64,000 nt of DNA from Vibrio zhanjiangensis. Lineage in GTDB: Bacteria > Pseudomonadota > Gammaproteobacteria > Enterobacterales > Vibrionaceae. Shown here in pieces: positions 1 through 13,000 of the stretch. The number at the start of each line of letters is the position of its first letter. Positions within the stretch are counted from its first letter, which is position 1. Location: contig NZ_BSPW01000018.1 of assembly GCF_030161235.1 (NCBI RefSeq), positions 62,001-126,000 on the forward strand, written 5' to 3'. The position numbers and the translations under genes were made by a program. Under the pieces are notes generated by a model. That model did not search any database, was not told the origin of the DNA, and saw only the letters and a program-made list of their open reading frames with translations.

Positions 1-3000
1 TGCTATCACACTCAAATCAACGATCTCCTATTGGCGGCTTTAGCGGATAGTTATAGGCAGATATCTGGCCAACATACGCTCAAAATTGATTTGGAAGGTC
101 ATGGCCGTGAATCAGGAGTGATTGCTGATGCTTGCCCAATGATGGATGAGCTTGATTTGAGCCAAACGGTCGGTTGGTTTACTCACGTTTATCCTGTATT
201 ACTCACTACTCAACCAGAGTCCGGTCTTGCAACTCTAATAAAGGGCATAAAAGAGCAGCTAAGAGCGACGCCGAATAAAGGGCTTGGATTTGGCGCTCTT
301 CGTTATCTCGCGAAAGATGAGGATATTATCCGAGCAGATCGACCTTCTGAAATGGTGTTTAACTATCTAGGTCAATTTAACACAGACTGCGAAGAGAAAG
401 AGACATTCAAGCAATTGGGAGATGAAGTCAGCAAACGTAGACAGAGAACTCATGGCATTGAAATTACCGGTATTGTTGTCGATGGCTTGTTGGAATTTAC
501 CTTTGACTATGATGCCGAGGTTTATCCGCAGGTATCCGAGATTGCTGAGCAATATCAGGTCAGTTTGATCAATATCATCGAGCACTGTACCTCTAATAAG
601 GGTGGGCATACACCATCGGATTTCTCTCTGGTGGATGTGACCGCTGATGATATTACCTTGTTTGAATCACAATACTCTGAAATTACCGATATCTATCCGA
701 GTACCCCAATGCAACAAGGGTTACTTATGCATAGCCAAATGGCAGCAGGCACAGGCATGTATATGTGTCAGATGGATATGTTGTTTGAGGAATTAAGCGT
801 TCCGGCTTTCAAGCTGGCGTGGCAAAGGGTTATCGAAAGGCATGATATATTCCGTACCGCGTTTGTTGAGTCAAGCCGTGGTGAGCTGCTGCAAGTGGTC
901 ACCAAACAAGCAGATATTGAATGGCAAGAATTTGACTGGAGAAGTCTTGCTGAAGATCAGCAGGAAGCTCGCTTTAGCGATCTTACCAATGAGCAAAGAA
1001 TTAAACCGCTCGACCTCACTCGTGCACCATTAATGCGCTTTGCAATGGTAACATTGCCTGATAAACGACAACGCTTTATCTGGACCAATCACCATGCTCT
1101 ATTGGACGGTTGGTGTTTACCCATTGTCTTTGACGAAGTGATGAAATTGTATCAGGCAGACTTAGGTGTTGATCTCGGCCCGCTACCTGCGGTGAAACCT
1201 TATTCTAGTTATGTGAAATGGCTTCAGAAGCAACCGAAATCAGAGGCGAAAGCCTATTGGCAAAGCTACTTGTCTGATGTGACTGAACCATGCAAATTAG
1301 ACTTTAAGACTAAGCTTTGCAATAGCGAACAGAGCGATGGATGTATAGAGAAACTGCTCGATGAGCAAACAACAGCTCGGTTGAACCATTTTGCTAAGCA
1401 TAATCAGGTGACGATCAATACGGTTGTGCAAGGTGCTTGGGCTCTGCTTCTTCATCGATACAGCGGAGAAGAGACTATCGTATTTGGTTCGACTCGCTCT
1501 GGCCGAAACATACCTCTGTCCGGTGTCGAAACAATGGTTGGCTTATTTATCAATACGTTGCCTGTTCGAGTAGATTTTGCTGATATGCAGTGTCATCTAG
1601 GACAGTGGTTGCAGGAACTCAACAAAGCACAAAGCGGTCACGATAACTTTGCATATAGCCCTCTAAGCGATATTCAGGAATGGAGTGGTATAGCCAGTGG
1701 AGAGAGCTTGTTTGACTCGTTAGTGGTGGTAGAAAACTATCCGATAAGTCAAAGTGAACAAGTCGTGAATGATAAGCGACCGCGCTTGATTGAATCTAAG
1801 GGTGAAGAACAAACTAACTTCCCCGTCACTTTAGTCGTCGTTCCCGATCATCAAACAGAAATAAAATGGTTGTATCAAGGCTCAAGCATATCATCACAGC
1901 AAATGGAGCAAGTCGCGGCTGATTTTGAGCGTTTATTGACCATGATGCTCGACTCAGGTGATCAAGCACTTGAACGTCTGACTTTGCTCAGTGAAGAGGA
2001 AAAACACTTAACCTTAGTTGAATGGAATCAAACTCATAGTCACTATGATCGCAGCTGGGATATAGCACAGTGGTTTGAGTCTTGTGTTGCTAAAACACCA
2101 GATGCTCTGGCTCTTGTTCATGGGGATCATAATGTCATTTACCATGATCTAAATGTCGCAGCAAACCGCTTGGCGCATTATCTGTCTACTCAAGGTATTG
2201 AGGCTCGGCAACGTATTGGTGTTTGTCTGCCTTCGGGTGTTGAGTTAATTACTGCCTTGCTAGCGATTGTTAAGCTCAATGCAGCCTACGTACCGATTGA
2301 CGCGAGTTATCCTGCTGAGCGTCAAGCGCATATTTTGCAAGATACTGGGGTTCAATATCTGCTGACGCAGCATAGTATGGCGAACTCCGTTATTGAAGGG
2401 CGCTACACCAGAATCAATATTGATGATGCTAGGCTTCAGCCAATGTTGGCTGAAGCCCCTTCAACAAATCCTGATCGCAAGAAGTTAGCCAATACGAAAG
2501 AGTTGTCTGCCTATGTGATGTATACATCAGGGTCAACAGGTATGCCTAAAGGTGTGGAAGTGACTCAACAAGGTGTGATTCGCCTAGTAAAAAATAACTT
2601 GGCGCTACCCCTTACCCAAGACACCGTTATGCTGCAGTGTGCTTCTATTACCTTTGATGCGGCAACATTAGAAATCTGGGGGCCTTTACTCAATGGTGGG
2701 ACTTTGGTTGTCTACCCAGAGAGCTTGGTCGACGCTGGACAGTTAGGCCGCATAGTTGATGACTATCAGGTTAACATGCTTTGGTTAACATCTGGTTTGT
2801 TCGACCAATTTGCTGCGATAAACAAGCACAGTTTACCTAGCTTAAAATACCTTCTGACGGGAGGTGATGTGGTTAATCCGTATTCAGTGGCTCGTTTTTA
2901 TCAGCAGCAAACAGGTGTAACTGTGATCAATGGTTATGGCCCAACAGAGAATACGACCTTTACGACGTGTTACCCAATACCAAGGGAGCTGGATGTTACC

Positions 3001-3945
3001 CTGCCTATTCCAATAGGAAAACCCATCTCAAATACCTCAGTGTATGTATTGGATCGCAATCAAAAGCCCGTGCCAGTTGGCGCTGTTGGTGAATTGTATA
3101 CAGGTGGTGAAGGGGTCGCCAAAGGCTATTTAAATCTGGACAAGACGACCAAAGAGCGCTTTATCTCGAATCCATTTATTCCAAATGGAGAGAGTTCTGG
3201 TTACTTGTATCGGACAGGGGACTTAGTGCGTTGGCAACAAGACGGGACTTTGATGTTTGTCGGTCGTGCTGACAGCCAAGTCAAAGTTCGTGGTTATCGC
3301 ATTGAGCTTGGTGAGATAGAAGCACAGCTCATGTCAATTGATGAGGTTGATATTGCTCTAGTCGTGGTTAGAGAGAGGCAGATAGGGCAATCGAGAGATA
3401 AACAGCTGCTCGCGTATGTGATAGGACATGCCGAAATGGATGTTAGTTCAAAGCATATCAAGGCGATACTCGCTCAAAACCTACCAAGCTTTATGCTGCC
3501 AGATCATATTATATTGATGGAACAATTCCCTCTTAATGCCAATGGTAAGGTTGATCGCCATGCGCTACCAGAGCCTGAGGTGTTGGTCGATAGTGATTTT
3601 GTCACACCAAAAACGGACACGGAACATAGGGTATCCAAGCTTTGGTGCGAATTGTTACAAAACGATACCGAGATGAGTGTTGTAAGTAGTTTCCTACAAG
3701 TGGGAGGAAATTCGCTGCTATTGATGCGGATGAATGCACTGATCAAAGATAGATTTAGTGTTGACCTTACTATTGAATCTCTGTTTGCGTCTCCAACAAT
3801 CCAAGGTATTGCACACATGATTGATCAGCGTCGTGAATTGGAAGAGTCGAGCATGCTGGATGACATTCTCAAACAAGTAGAAGACCTCGATATTGAAGAC
3901 TTGGAATCTCTCGACTTGGACGATTTGGAATCGCTTCTTGAGTAA
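1..3945 (+). CDS. Nonribosomal peptide synthetase, 3' part: (E)-C-A(Val-like)-T, partial at 5' end
   Basis: This is the C-terminal 1314 residues of an NRPS; the frame is open through base 1, so the true start lies to the left. The visible order begins with the second half of an epimerization domain (EGHGRE near base 93, VGWFT near 169, NYLGQF near 361). A condensation domain follows (HHALLDG near 1090), of the type placed after an E domain. The adenylation domain runs from about 2000 to 3560 (YTSGSTG near 2521, NGYGPTE, YRTGD, VRGYRIELGE). The carrier domain has GGNSLLLM near 3703. The ten pocket residues read DALWLGGTFK, close to the known Val code DAFWIGGTFK, so Val or a similar aliphatic residue is inferred. 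It has no thioesterase: the last 35 residues are a very acidic tail rich in LEDLD repeats, probably a docking element for the next synthetase. It lies 115 bp before the second synthetase. Confidence 0.95.
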   Translation, partial: CYHTQINDLLLAALADSYRQISGQHTLKIDLEGHGRESGVIADACPMMDELDLSQTVGWFTHVYPVLLTTQPESGLATLIKGIKEQLRATPNKGLGFGALRYLAKDEDIIRADRPSEMVFNYLGQFNTDCEEKETFKQLGDEVSKRRQRTHGIEITGIVVDGLLEFTFDYDAEVYPQVSEIAEQYQVSLINIIEHCTSNKGGHTPSDFSLVDVTADDITLFESQYSEITDIYPSTPMQQGLLMHSQMAAGTGMYMCQMDMLFEELSVPAFKLAWQRVIERHDIFRTAFVESSRGELLQVVTKQADIEWQEFDWRSLAEDQQEARFSDLTNEQRIKPLDLTRAPLMRFAMVTLPDKRQRFIWTNHHALLDGWCLPIVFDEVMKLYQADLGVDLGPLPAVKPYSSYVKWLQKQPKSEAKAYWQSYLSDVTEPCKLDFKTKLCNSEQSDGCIEKLLDEQTTARLNHFAKHNQVTINTVVQGAWALLLHRYSGEETIVFGSTRSGRNIPLSGVETMVGLFINTLPVRVDFADMQCHLGQWLQELNKAQSGHDNFAYSPLSDIQEWSGIASGESLFDSLVVVENYPISQSEQVVNDKRPRLIESKGEEQTNFPVTLVVVPDHQTEIKWLYQGSSISSQQMEQVAADFERLLTMMLDSGDQALERLTLLSEEEKHLTLVEWNQTHSHYDRSWDIAQWFESCVAKTPDALALVHGDHNVIYHDLNVAANRLAHYLSTQGIEARQRIGVCLPSGVELITALLAIVKLNAAYVPIDASYPAERQAHILQDTGVQYLLTQHSMANSVIEGRYTRINIDDARLQPMLAEAPSTNPDRKKLANTKELSAYVMYTSGSTGMPKGVEVTQQGVIRLVKNNLALPLTQDTVMLQCASITFDAATLEIWGPLLNGGTLVVYPESLVDAGQLGRIVDDYQVNMLWLTSGLFDQFAAINKHSLPSLKYLLTGGDVVNPYSVARFYQQQTGVTVINGYGPTENTTFTTCYPIPRELDVTLPIPIGKPISNTSVYVLDRNQKPVPVGAVGELYTGGEGVAKGYLNLDKTTKERFISNPFIPNGESSGYLYRTGDLVRWQQDGTLMFVGRADSQVKVRGYRIELGEIEAQLMSIDEVDIALVVVRERQIGQSRDKQLLAYVIGHAEMDVSSKHIKAILAQNLPSFMLPDHIILMEQFPLNANGKVDRHALPEPEVLVDSDFVTPKTDTEHRVSKLWCELLQNDTEMSVVSSFLQVGGNSLLLMRMNALIKDRFSVDLTIESLFASPTIQGIAHMIDQRRELEESSMLDDILKQVEDLDIEDLESLDLDDLESLLE

Positions 3946-4003
3946 TAAAGATAACAAGGACATATCAGCACTAAGTTGGTTTTAATCCCTCTGAAAGTAT
4001 AAG

Positions 4004-4031
4004 AGAAAGCTCTGCAGGAGTAGGGCTTTCT
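4004..4031 (+). terminator. Hairpin between the two NRPS genes
   Basis: AGAAAGCTCT (4004-4013) pairs with AGGGCTTTCT (4022-4031) with one G-U pair, leaving an eight-base loop; the sequence after it is only TTA. It lies 59 bases after the first synthetase and 29 before the second. It could be a weak terminator or attenuator, or an RNA processing or stability element within one long transcript. Confidence 0.5.
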
Positions 4032-4060
4032 TTACCCAAAACACAATGGAATGAAAGAGT

Positions 4061-7000
4061 ATGACTACTCAAAATAATAATAAACTTGATAATCTATCTC
4101 CTGAAAAACGTGCCTTGGTAGAAAAGCTGCTTGCCAAGAAAAAACAACAAAAGTTGGCTCAGAGACAAGCCAGTAAAATTGCGATTCCAGATAAGATGCG
4201 GACCAAAGGGAGACTCTCTTTTTCTCAGCAGCGACTTTGGTTACTCGATCAGTTGGAAGGGGGGAGCGCTCATTATAATATTCCCTCTGCATTGCATATT
4301 CATGGAAAACTCGATCTTGAAGCGCTGAAGTCTGCCTTTTTGCAAATTATCGAACGACACCGTGTTTTGCGAACTCGGTATGTAAAAAAGGATGATGAGG
4401 CTCAGCAAGTTGTCATGTCTATGCCCGTCGAGTTTTGTTTTGAAGTGATCGATAGTAAGCAAAAACTTGCAGAGGTTATTCAGGAATGCGGTATAGAAGC
4501 GGCTATTTCGGCAGTAAGAGCAGAGCTTGAATTGCGAACGGAATACGTTTTTGATTTGGAGCGAGATACTGCGCTGCGTTGTCATTTATGGCAGTTGGAT
4601 GAAGACAACTCAATACTTTTGATATTAGTGCACCATATTGCCGCAGATGGTTGGTCTATGGGAGTGCTCACTGAGGAGCTTAACCAACTTTATCGGCAGG
4701 CTGCTATGGGGGGGGGAGACACACTAAAACCCATTGACGTTCAATATCTCGATTATGCACAGTGGCAACATGAATATTTGACTGGGGAGGTTCTTGAACG
4801 CCAGCTTACCTATTGGCAACAACAACTTTCTGACATGCCCAGTATGCATAATTTACCACTTGATAGCGCAAGGCCTAGGCTACCGAGTTATCAGGGAGAT
4901 ACTGTAACCACTAATGTACCGATGAACTTAGCGTCATCTTTTAAAGCGTTATGCAATGATTATGATGCCACTCTGTTTATGGGTGTGTATGGCGTTTTAA
5001 GTGCCCTGCTTTCTCGTTATAGCGGTGAACAAGATATTGTCATTGGCACAACCGCTGCCAATCGAGATCAGACACAAGTCGAAAACCTGATTGGCTTTTT
5101 TGTGAACATGTTGGTACTTCGCCAGCAGCACGATGATAGCGCAAGCTTTATCGATCTTCTTACTCAGAGCAAGCGCATTGCATTGGATGCATTTAACCAT
5201 CAACAAACCCCTTTTGAGAAGGTGGTTGAGAGAATCAATCCTACTCGAGATATCCGCTACCATCCTCTGTTTCAAATCATGTTGGCGGTACAAAATAATC
5301 AATCTAGTGATTTACAACTTGATGGACTGAGCTTTAGTGATGTAGAGATAAATTCGAATAACGCTAAGTTCGACTTATCACTCAATGTTGAAGAAAATGA
5401 ATCAGGCCTTTGTTTGAGTTGGGAATACAGCACAGATCTCTTTCACCGTGCCAGCATTGAGAACTTGGCAAACAGCTTTACGCTCTTGCTTGAAGCCATG
5501 GCTGAAAACCCTGAGCGCAGCGCGTTCTCAGTGCCCTTGGTTGATTCAAAGACGCGAGAGACCGAGCTCTATGCGCACAACCAAACCAAGCAAGACTATC
5601 CAAGGGAGAAGTCGGTTGCAGACTTATTTGAAGCCCAAGCTTTACTGACACCCGATGCGCCTGCGGCCACCTTTAATGGAGAAACCTTAAGCTATCGAGA
5701 GTTGGATAAACGAGCCAATGCGTTAGCGCATGAGCTTCAATCTCGGGGTATTGGCAGAGATGATTTGGTGGGCGTTCACCTTCATCGCTCGATGTCGATG
5801 CTGGTGTCTTTGCTTGCGGTATTGAAATCGGGCGGTGCTTATGTACCTCTCGACCCGAATTACCCAAAAGAGCGGATACAAGGCATGCTGTCGCACAGTC
5901 AACCGAGTTTGGTGCTGTGTGATAAGGACTCTGAGCAAGTGATGACGTCCTATACGGAGGCGGTATTGGTGGTGGAGCATCACCAGTGGGCAAACGTAGA
6001 GAGCGAGCCGATTGCCCGTCGGGATGCGACTTCTCGTGACTTGGCGTATGTGATTTACACCTCAGGCTCGACGGGTGAGCCAAAAGGCATTGCGGTTGAG
6101 CATCAATCAGTGGTGAACTTCTTGTGGTCGATGGCGAAACAGCCCGGTTTGAGGGCAGAAGATACGTTACTCGCGGTGACGTCGATGTCGTTTGATATCC
6201 ATGTGTTAGAGCTGTATTTGCCCTTGGTTATGGGCGGACATGTGGTGGTGGCATCGAGTGATGATGCACTGAATCCTTCCCAGTTAGCGGGTTTGCTGAG
6301 CGAGCAACAAGTGAGTGTGATGCAGGCGACGCCTTCGACATGGCAGATGTTGGTCAATGACAACTGGCAACCCGCTCAGCCTCTTCGCGCCATATGCGGT
6401 GGGGAAGCCATGCCAGAGAGTTTGAAATCATCATTACTCTCTCATGATGCCATTGAGCTTTGGAATGTGTATGGTCCAACCGAAACCACCGTTTGGTCAT
6501 CGGTGAAACGGATTGAGAAAGCGTCGGCCATCACCTTGGGTCACCCGATTGGCAATACTCAGTTGTATGTGCTCAATGAGCAGCATCAGCTGGTGCCAAC
6601 CGGTGTCGCGGGAGAGCTGTATATCGCGGGTGAAGGGTTAGCGCGAGGCTACTTGCATCGTGATGATTTAACCGATGCGGCGTTTGTGGCTAATCCCTTT
6701 GTATTCGGTGAAAGGATGTACAAAACGGGTGACCGAGTACGCCGGCTAGCAGAGGGTGAGCTGGAATATTTAGGCCGCACTGACCATCAAGTTAAGCTGC
6801 GCGGGTTTAGGGTAGAGCTGGGCGCCGTTGATGCGGCGGCGCAAAGCCATGAGAGCGTCAATCAAGTGGTGAGCGTGGTTTACCAAGGCAATGGGAGTGG
6901 TGAAAGTCAGCTGGTGACCTACGTCGTTCTGAACTCCGAGTGGGTTGAGCGAATCGATGAAGCGCGAAGCAGTTTGTATGAGCATCTAAAAGGGCAGTTG

Positions 7001-10000
7001 CCACACTATATGGTGCCATCGATTATTCAAGTATTAGAGGCGATGCCACTGACACCGAATGGCAAGATAAACCGTAAGGGGCTACCAGAGCCAACGTCGC
7101 TATGCATGGGCGTGAGTTACCAAGCGCCGCAGGGTGAGGTAGAAGCGCGTTTGTGTCAGCTTTGGTCAGAGGTGCTCAAGCTGGATGCATCGACCATCAG
7201 TCGTGAGGCGAATTTCTTTGAAGTCGGAGGGCAGTCTCTTAAAGCGATCCAACTATTGAACGGGATAAATAAGGTATTCAGTGTTGATATAACGATGAAG
7301 AACATTTTCATCTCTCCTGTACTAAACGATCTCGCTAAATATATTGAGAGCCAATCAGCCGCTGCTGTAACAACCAAATATCCATGCTTACCTGTTGATC
7401 GAAGCCAGCCTTTACCACTGACGGATATGCAGCAAAGACTTTGGATTATCGATCGGTTGGAGGATGACAGCAGTCACTATAATATGCCTTTGGTATTTCG
7501 ATGTAATCAAGCTGTTGATATTAAAGCGCTTAATCGGGCGTTAACCGAGATGGTCAATCGCCATGAGATTTTGCGCACACGGTTTGCATTATCTCAGGGC
7601 GAGTCTGTGCAGAAAGTTGGACCGAATATCTCAACTTTCCCTCTAGGCATTGATGATCTTCGCGGTCACAGTACCGAGTATCAAGAACACGTCATATCGC
7701 AATTGTTTGCTCAAGAGGCGAAGACAGGCTTTGATTTAAGTGAAGATCTAATGATTCGATCCCGCATTGTCATTGAACATGACCAAGCCTATGTACTGCT
7801 GGTCACTTTGCATCATATTGCGGCTGATGGCTGGTCACTTGAAGTGTTGATCAATGAACTGAACATTATTTATGACGCTTTTTTACAAGGGAAAAGCCAT
7901 GGTTTGGCTCCTTTGTCATTACAATATGGGGATTATGCGGTTTGGCAAAGAACGTGGCTCTCGGGTGACAATATTGAAAGGCTTCGTTTGTACTGGCAAC
8001 AGGAGCTGCACTCACTGCCCATGGTACACCGACTACCCCTAGATTACCCTCGCCCTCCCCAGCAAAAATTTGATGGAGGACTACTTGTTGGTAAGCTTCC
8101 GCTTAAGGTTTTTGATAAGTTAACGCAGCTTTGCCACTCCCAAGGCGTTACGCCCTTTATGGCTATTCATGCGGCATTCTCGACCTTGATTGGCCGTTTA
8201 AGCGGTGAAAATGATATTGTCGTCGGCACACCAATTGCGAATCGTGAACATCTCGATGTTGCAAGTAACATCGGCTTTTTCGCTAATACATTGGTGCTTC
8301 GCAGTGATTTGAGTGCAAACCCAACCTATCTCGAACTGCTTTCTCAGTCGAAACAGAAAGCCTTGGATGCCTATGAGCATCAACAAATGCCGTTTGAACA
8401 ACTGGTGGAGCTAATTAATCCAGAGCGTAGTCTGGCATATTCGCCGTTATTTCAGATCATGCTAACTTATGCAAGTGGTGATTCTCAACAAGATAGCCAT
8501 CCGTATTTTGTACCGCTAGACCAAAGCCAAACTCATCACACGTCTAAGTTTGACCTGACCTTACATTTTGTTGAAGAGCAGGGCGGCGCTAGCCTTGGTT
8601 GGGAATATGCGACAGCGCTCTTGACCCATGACTCGGTTAAGCGAATAAACGAGATATTTGTTACTTTGGTCGCTAACTTGGTTCAATCACCAGATCAAAG
8701 CATTATGTCGCATGAAATTGTTCCTAATGACGATAAGGCACTATTAGAAGGAAAATTTAACGACACTGCCAAGCCTTACCCTGACTCAGAAACGATTCAC
8801 TCTATGTTTGAGCAGCAAGCTGAACGAACTCCAAATCGCATCGCGTTGACGTTTGAAAGCAATTCGCTCACTTACCAAGAACTTAATCATAAAGCCAATG
8901 TACTTGCAGCGCGACTTCATTCTGCCAATGTTGGGCCGGATAAATTAGTTGGTTTATGCTGCTATCGCTCGCTAGAAATGGTTATCGCTTTATTAGCGAT
9001 ACTCAAATCTGGGGGAGCATACGTACCCTTAGATCCTGACTACCCAACCGAACGCCTTGACATGATGCTTGAAGATGCACAGCCCCAGGTGATACTGACC
9101 AGTGATGCAACAATAGGTAGAGTTTCAGCGGATCATTTACAAATAAATTTGGATACGTTCGATTTTTCTCATTCGGATAATCATTTTCCCAATCCAACAA
9201 GTTCGGGGCTGACTTCCAATAACCTCGCGTATGTGATTTATACTTCTGGATCGACGGGCAAGCCCAAAGGCGTGATGAATGAGCACAAAGCTTTGGTTAA
9301 CCGAATTCTATGGATGCAGCAAGAATTTGCCCTTGATGAAACGGATAAGGTGTTACAAAAAACCCCGTTTAGTTTTGATGTTTCAGTGTGGGAGTTTTTC
9401 TGGCCTTTGATGGTTGGTGCCGAGCTTGTGGTTGCAAAGCCCGAAGGCCACAAAGATGTTGATTACTTATTGAATGTCATTGAGCAGAGCCAAATTACTA
9501 CTCTGCATTTTGTTCCTCCAATGCTGGCAATGTTTATGTTCGATGGTAGATACCAAACGCAATCGGCGAATCTTCGTCGCATCTTTACGAGTGGTGAAGC
9601 GCTTCCATCAGAGTTGGCAAAAGAATGGACTAAAAATCATCACGCACAATTGCATAACCTTTATGGGCCAACGGAAGCTGCCATAGATGTGTCATGGCAT
9701 GCTTGTCGGGCTGATGCAGATTATATTAGCGTACCGATTGGAAAACCTATCAATAATATTCAACTCTATGTACTAAATAACGAATTGCAAATAGCGCCGA
9801 TTGGAGTCGCTGGAGAGCTCTATATCGCTGGAGATGGCGTAGCAAGAGGGTATCTAAATCGCCCTGAGTTGACCAAAGAGAGATTTATCGAGAATCCATT
9901 CTCATCTCAAAATGATGCGCGGCTATATAAGACAGGTGATTTGGCGAAATGGAATCGCCAAGGTGAACTTGAATATTTGGGTCGCCTTGATCACCAAGTT

Positions 10001-13000
10001 AAAATTCGAGGGTTTCGAATTGAATTGGGTGAAATTGATTCCCAGCTGCAGAGACATCAAAATGTGTCGGAGTCAATTACAGTCGATATCGAGGGAGCAA
10101 ACAGCTGGGATAAACAGCTGGTGAGCTATGTGGTCCCAACAGAATCAAAATTTGAAGAGAAAAAACTCACCGAAAGCTTAACAAAATATCTATCATGTGT
10201 GCTCCCCGCCCATATGATACCCAGTCAAGTGATAGTGCTTGAGTCGTTACCACTGACGCCTAATGGAAAGGTAAATCGACAAGCTTTACCCCAGCCAAAT
10301 TTTAGAGTTGAAACGATAGAATATTCAGCTCCTCTCTCAGAGACAGAGAGTCAGTTAGCCAGCATTTGGAGTCAAGTTTTACAGGTAAAAGAAGACAGTA
10401 TTAGTCGTACTGCTAACTTTTTTGATATCGGTGGACAATCACTTCGTGCTATTCAAACTTTGGCTTTGGTCAGGAAAGAGTTTGACGTGTCATTTTCTGT
10501 CAAACAGCTTTTTATGACTCCAATTCTGAGTGATTTTGCCACATTAATATCACAGACTAATTCAGAGCAGGAAAAGGCTGCTATTTCTCCAAGTCAGCGC
10601 AGCGGATTATTACCCCTTACCCACATGCAGCATAGATTGTGGTTTATTGATCAAATGGAAGGGGCAAACGCATACTACAACATCTGCTACACGATAGAGG
10701 CAAAGGAAAAGCTTGAAAAAAATAGGCTAGAGAATGCGCTGCTTAACGTGGTTGATAGGCATGAAATCTTGCGTACTAGTTACCTTGATCACAGTGACCA
10801 GACTTGGCAAAAAGTAAATCCTTGTCCGAAAAGCATAGGATTAGGCTACTCAGATTTACGCCACCAAGATACTGAATCTGTGAAAACTAAGCTTAAGGCA
10901 ATTGCGCAGCAAGAGGCAAATACGCCATTTGATCTTACTCGAGATACGTTGCTCAGAGGACATCTCGTCGAGATCTCTGAGCATAAAAGTGTTGTGATAC
11001 TGACAATGCATCATATTGCATCAGATGGCTGGTCACTTGGGGTTTTACATTCTGAGATTGAACGTTGTTATGTTGCCACCGATACTAAGCTGCCACCTTT
11101 AGCAATTCAATATGGTGACTATGCGAACTGGCAGCAGCAGCCCGCGGCAAAAAGCCAAGAAAATAAGCATCTAGAATATTGGAGTGGCCAGCTTAAAGGG
11201 ATTCCACTCACCCACTCATTACCGCTTGATCAGCCAAGACCAAAGTCCCAGTCATATCATGGGGAATTAGCTAAGTTTGAACTTGAGAGTGAACTTTCCT
11301 CATCATTTAGATCGCTGTGTAAGTCACAGGGAGTAACGACGTTCATGGGATTGCATGCCGCGTTAAGTGTTTTAATCAGCCGATTGAGTCATCAACAAGA
11401 TATTGTGATTGCAACACCTGTTGCCAATCGGGAATTCTCTGAAACCTTACCTCTTATTGGCTTTTTTGCTAACACGTTACCGTTAAGAAGCCAGCTTATC
11501 GAAGGCACGACGTTTATCGATGTGATCCAGCAATCTAAGAGAGTGACGTTAGAAGCCTATGAGCATCAACAGGTACCTTTTGAACAAATTGTTGATACGT
11601 TGCAACCCGAACGTAGTCTGAGTCATCACCCTATATTTCAGATCATGCTTTCTGTTACCGACTATGAGCAAAAAGGACACGAAACAGATCTGTTTAGGAG
11701 CATTGATCTGACTGATGACGAGAGTGTTGTTGCAAAGTTTGATCTCACTTTACATGCCATCGAAAAAGAGGGAAACATTGCATTAGCATGGGAGTTTTGC
11801 CGAGACTTGTTTAACAAAAGCACCATAGAACAATTCAATCGTGCTTTTGATACCTTGCTAAGAGAAATGCTAGCGTCGCCAAGGTCAAACGTGTATGCAC
11901 TACCTCTTATCAGTGAGTCTGAGCGCAGTGCTTTATTTGGTGAATACAATCAGACTCAGTTGGAGCTTCCAGACGTAGGCAGCTACTTGTCTTTGTTTGA
12001 GCAACAAGTCCGATTACATCCTAGCCAAATAGCAGCCCGTTTTGACGATCAATGCCTGTCTTACGAAGAATTGAATCAAGCGTCGGAGCGTCTCGCAAAG
12101 CATATCATTGCGGTGGGTGTTTTGCCTAAGCAATTGGTGGGTATCTATCTTGATCGCTGTTTGGATATGCTGATTTCTATGCTTGCAATCGGTAAAGCGG
12201 GCTGTGGCTATGTACCGCTCGACCCTCGTTATCCAAGCGATCGTATCGACTATATGTTGGACGACTCAAAACCAAGTTTGATTTTAACGGTTGAAAGTCT
12301 TTCTGAGCAGCTCAATACGCCAGTAACCAAGCTTTGCTTAGACAGCGTAAAGTATGAGATTGCGTCAACTCAAACGCTACCAAATGTCACTCGAACTGAC
12401 CTAGCGTATGTTATCTATACATCCGGCTCTACGGGAAAACCGAAGGGAATCGCGATTGAACATGGGGCCTTGCTTAACTTCCTATCTTCTATGGCTGTTA
12501 ATCCGGGACTTGAAAAGACCGATAATTTGCTTGCAGTCACTTCCATGTCGTTTGATATTCATACGCTTGAGCTGTTCTTACCCTTAACCCTTGGTGCTCA
12601 GGTTGTTATCGCAAGTACAGAAGCAACTATGGATGCAGAAATATTAGCCAACCTTATTGATTACGAACGTATTACCGCCATGCAAGCCACGCCAGCGACA
12701 TGGCAACTGTTACTCAATAATGGCTGGCAACCTGACATCAAGTTAAAAATGTTATGCGGCGGAGAGGCGATGAACGCTGCGGTGAAAGCAGGGTTACTGG
12801 TTACGGATAAGCACCAGCTGTATGATATGTACGGCCCAACGGAAACCTGCGTGTGGTCAGGTGTTAGGCGCATACGCTTATCGGATGGTTTGGGCGTCAT
12901 TGGTGGTCCGATTGGTAACACCCAATTTTATGTCCTAAATCATCATCTCCAGCCGGTTCCCATCGGTATTGGTGGAGAGCTCTATATAGGAGGTATGGGG

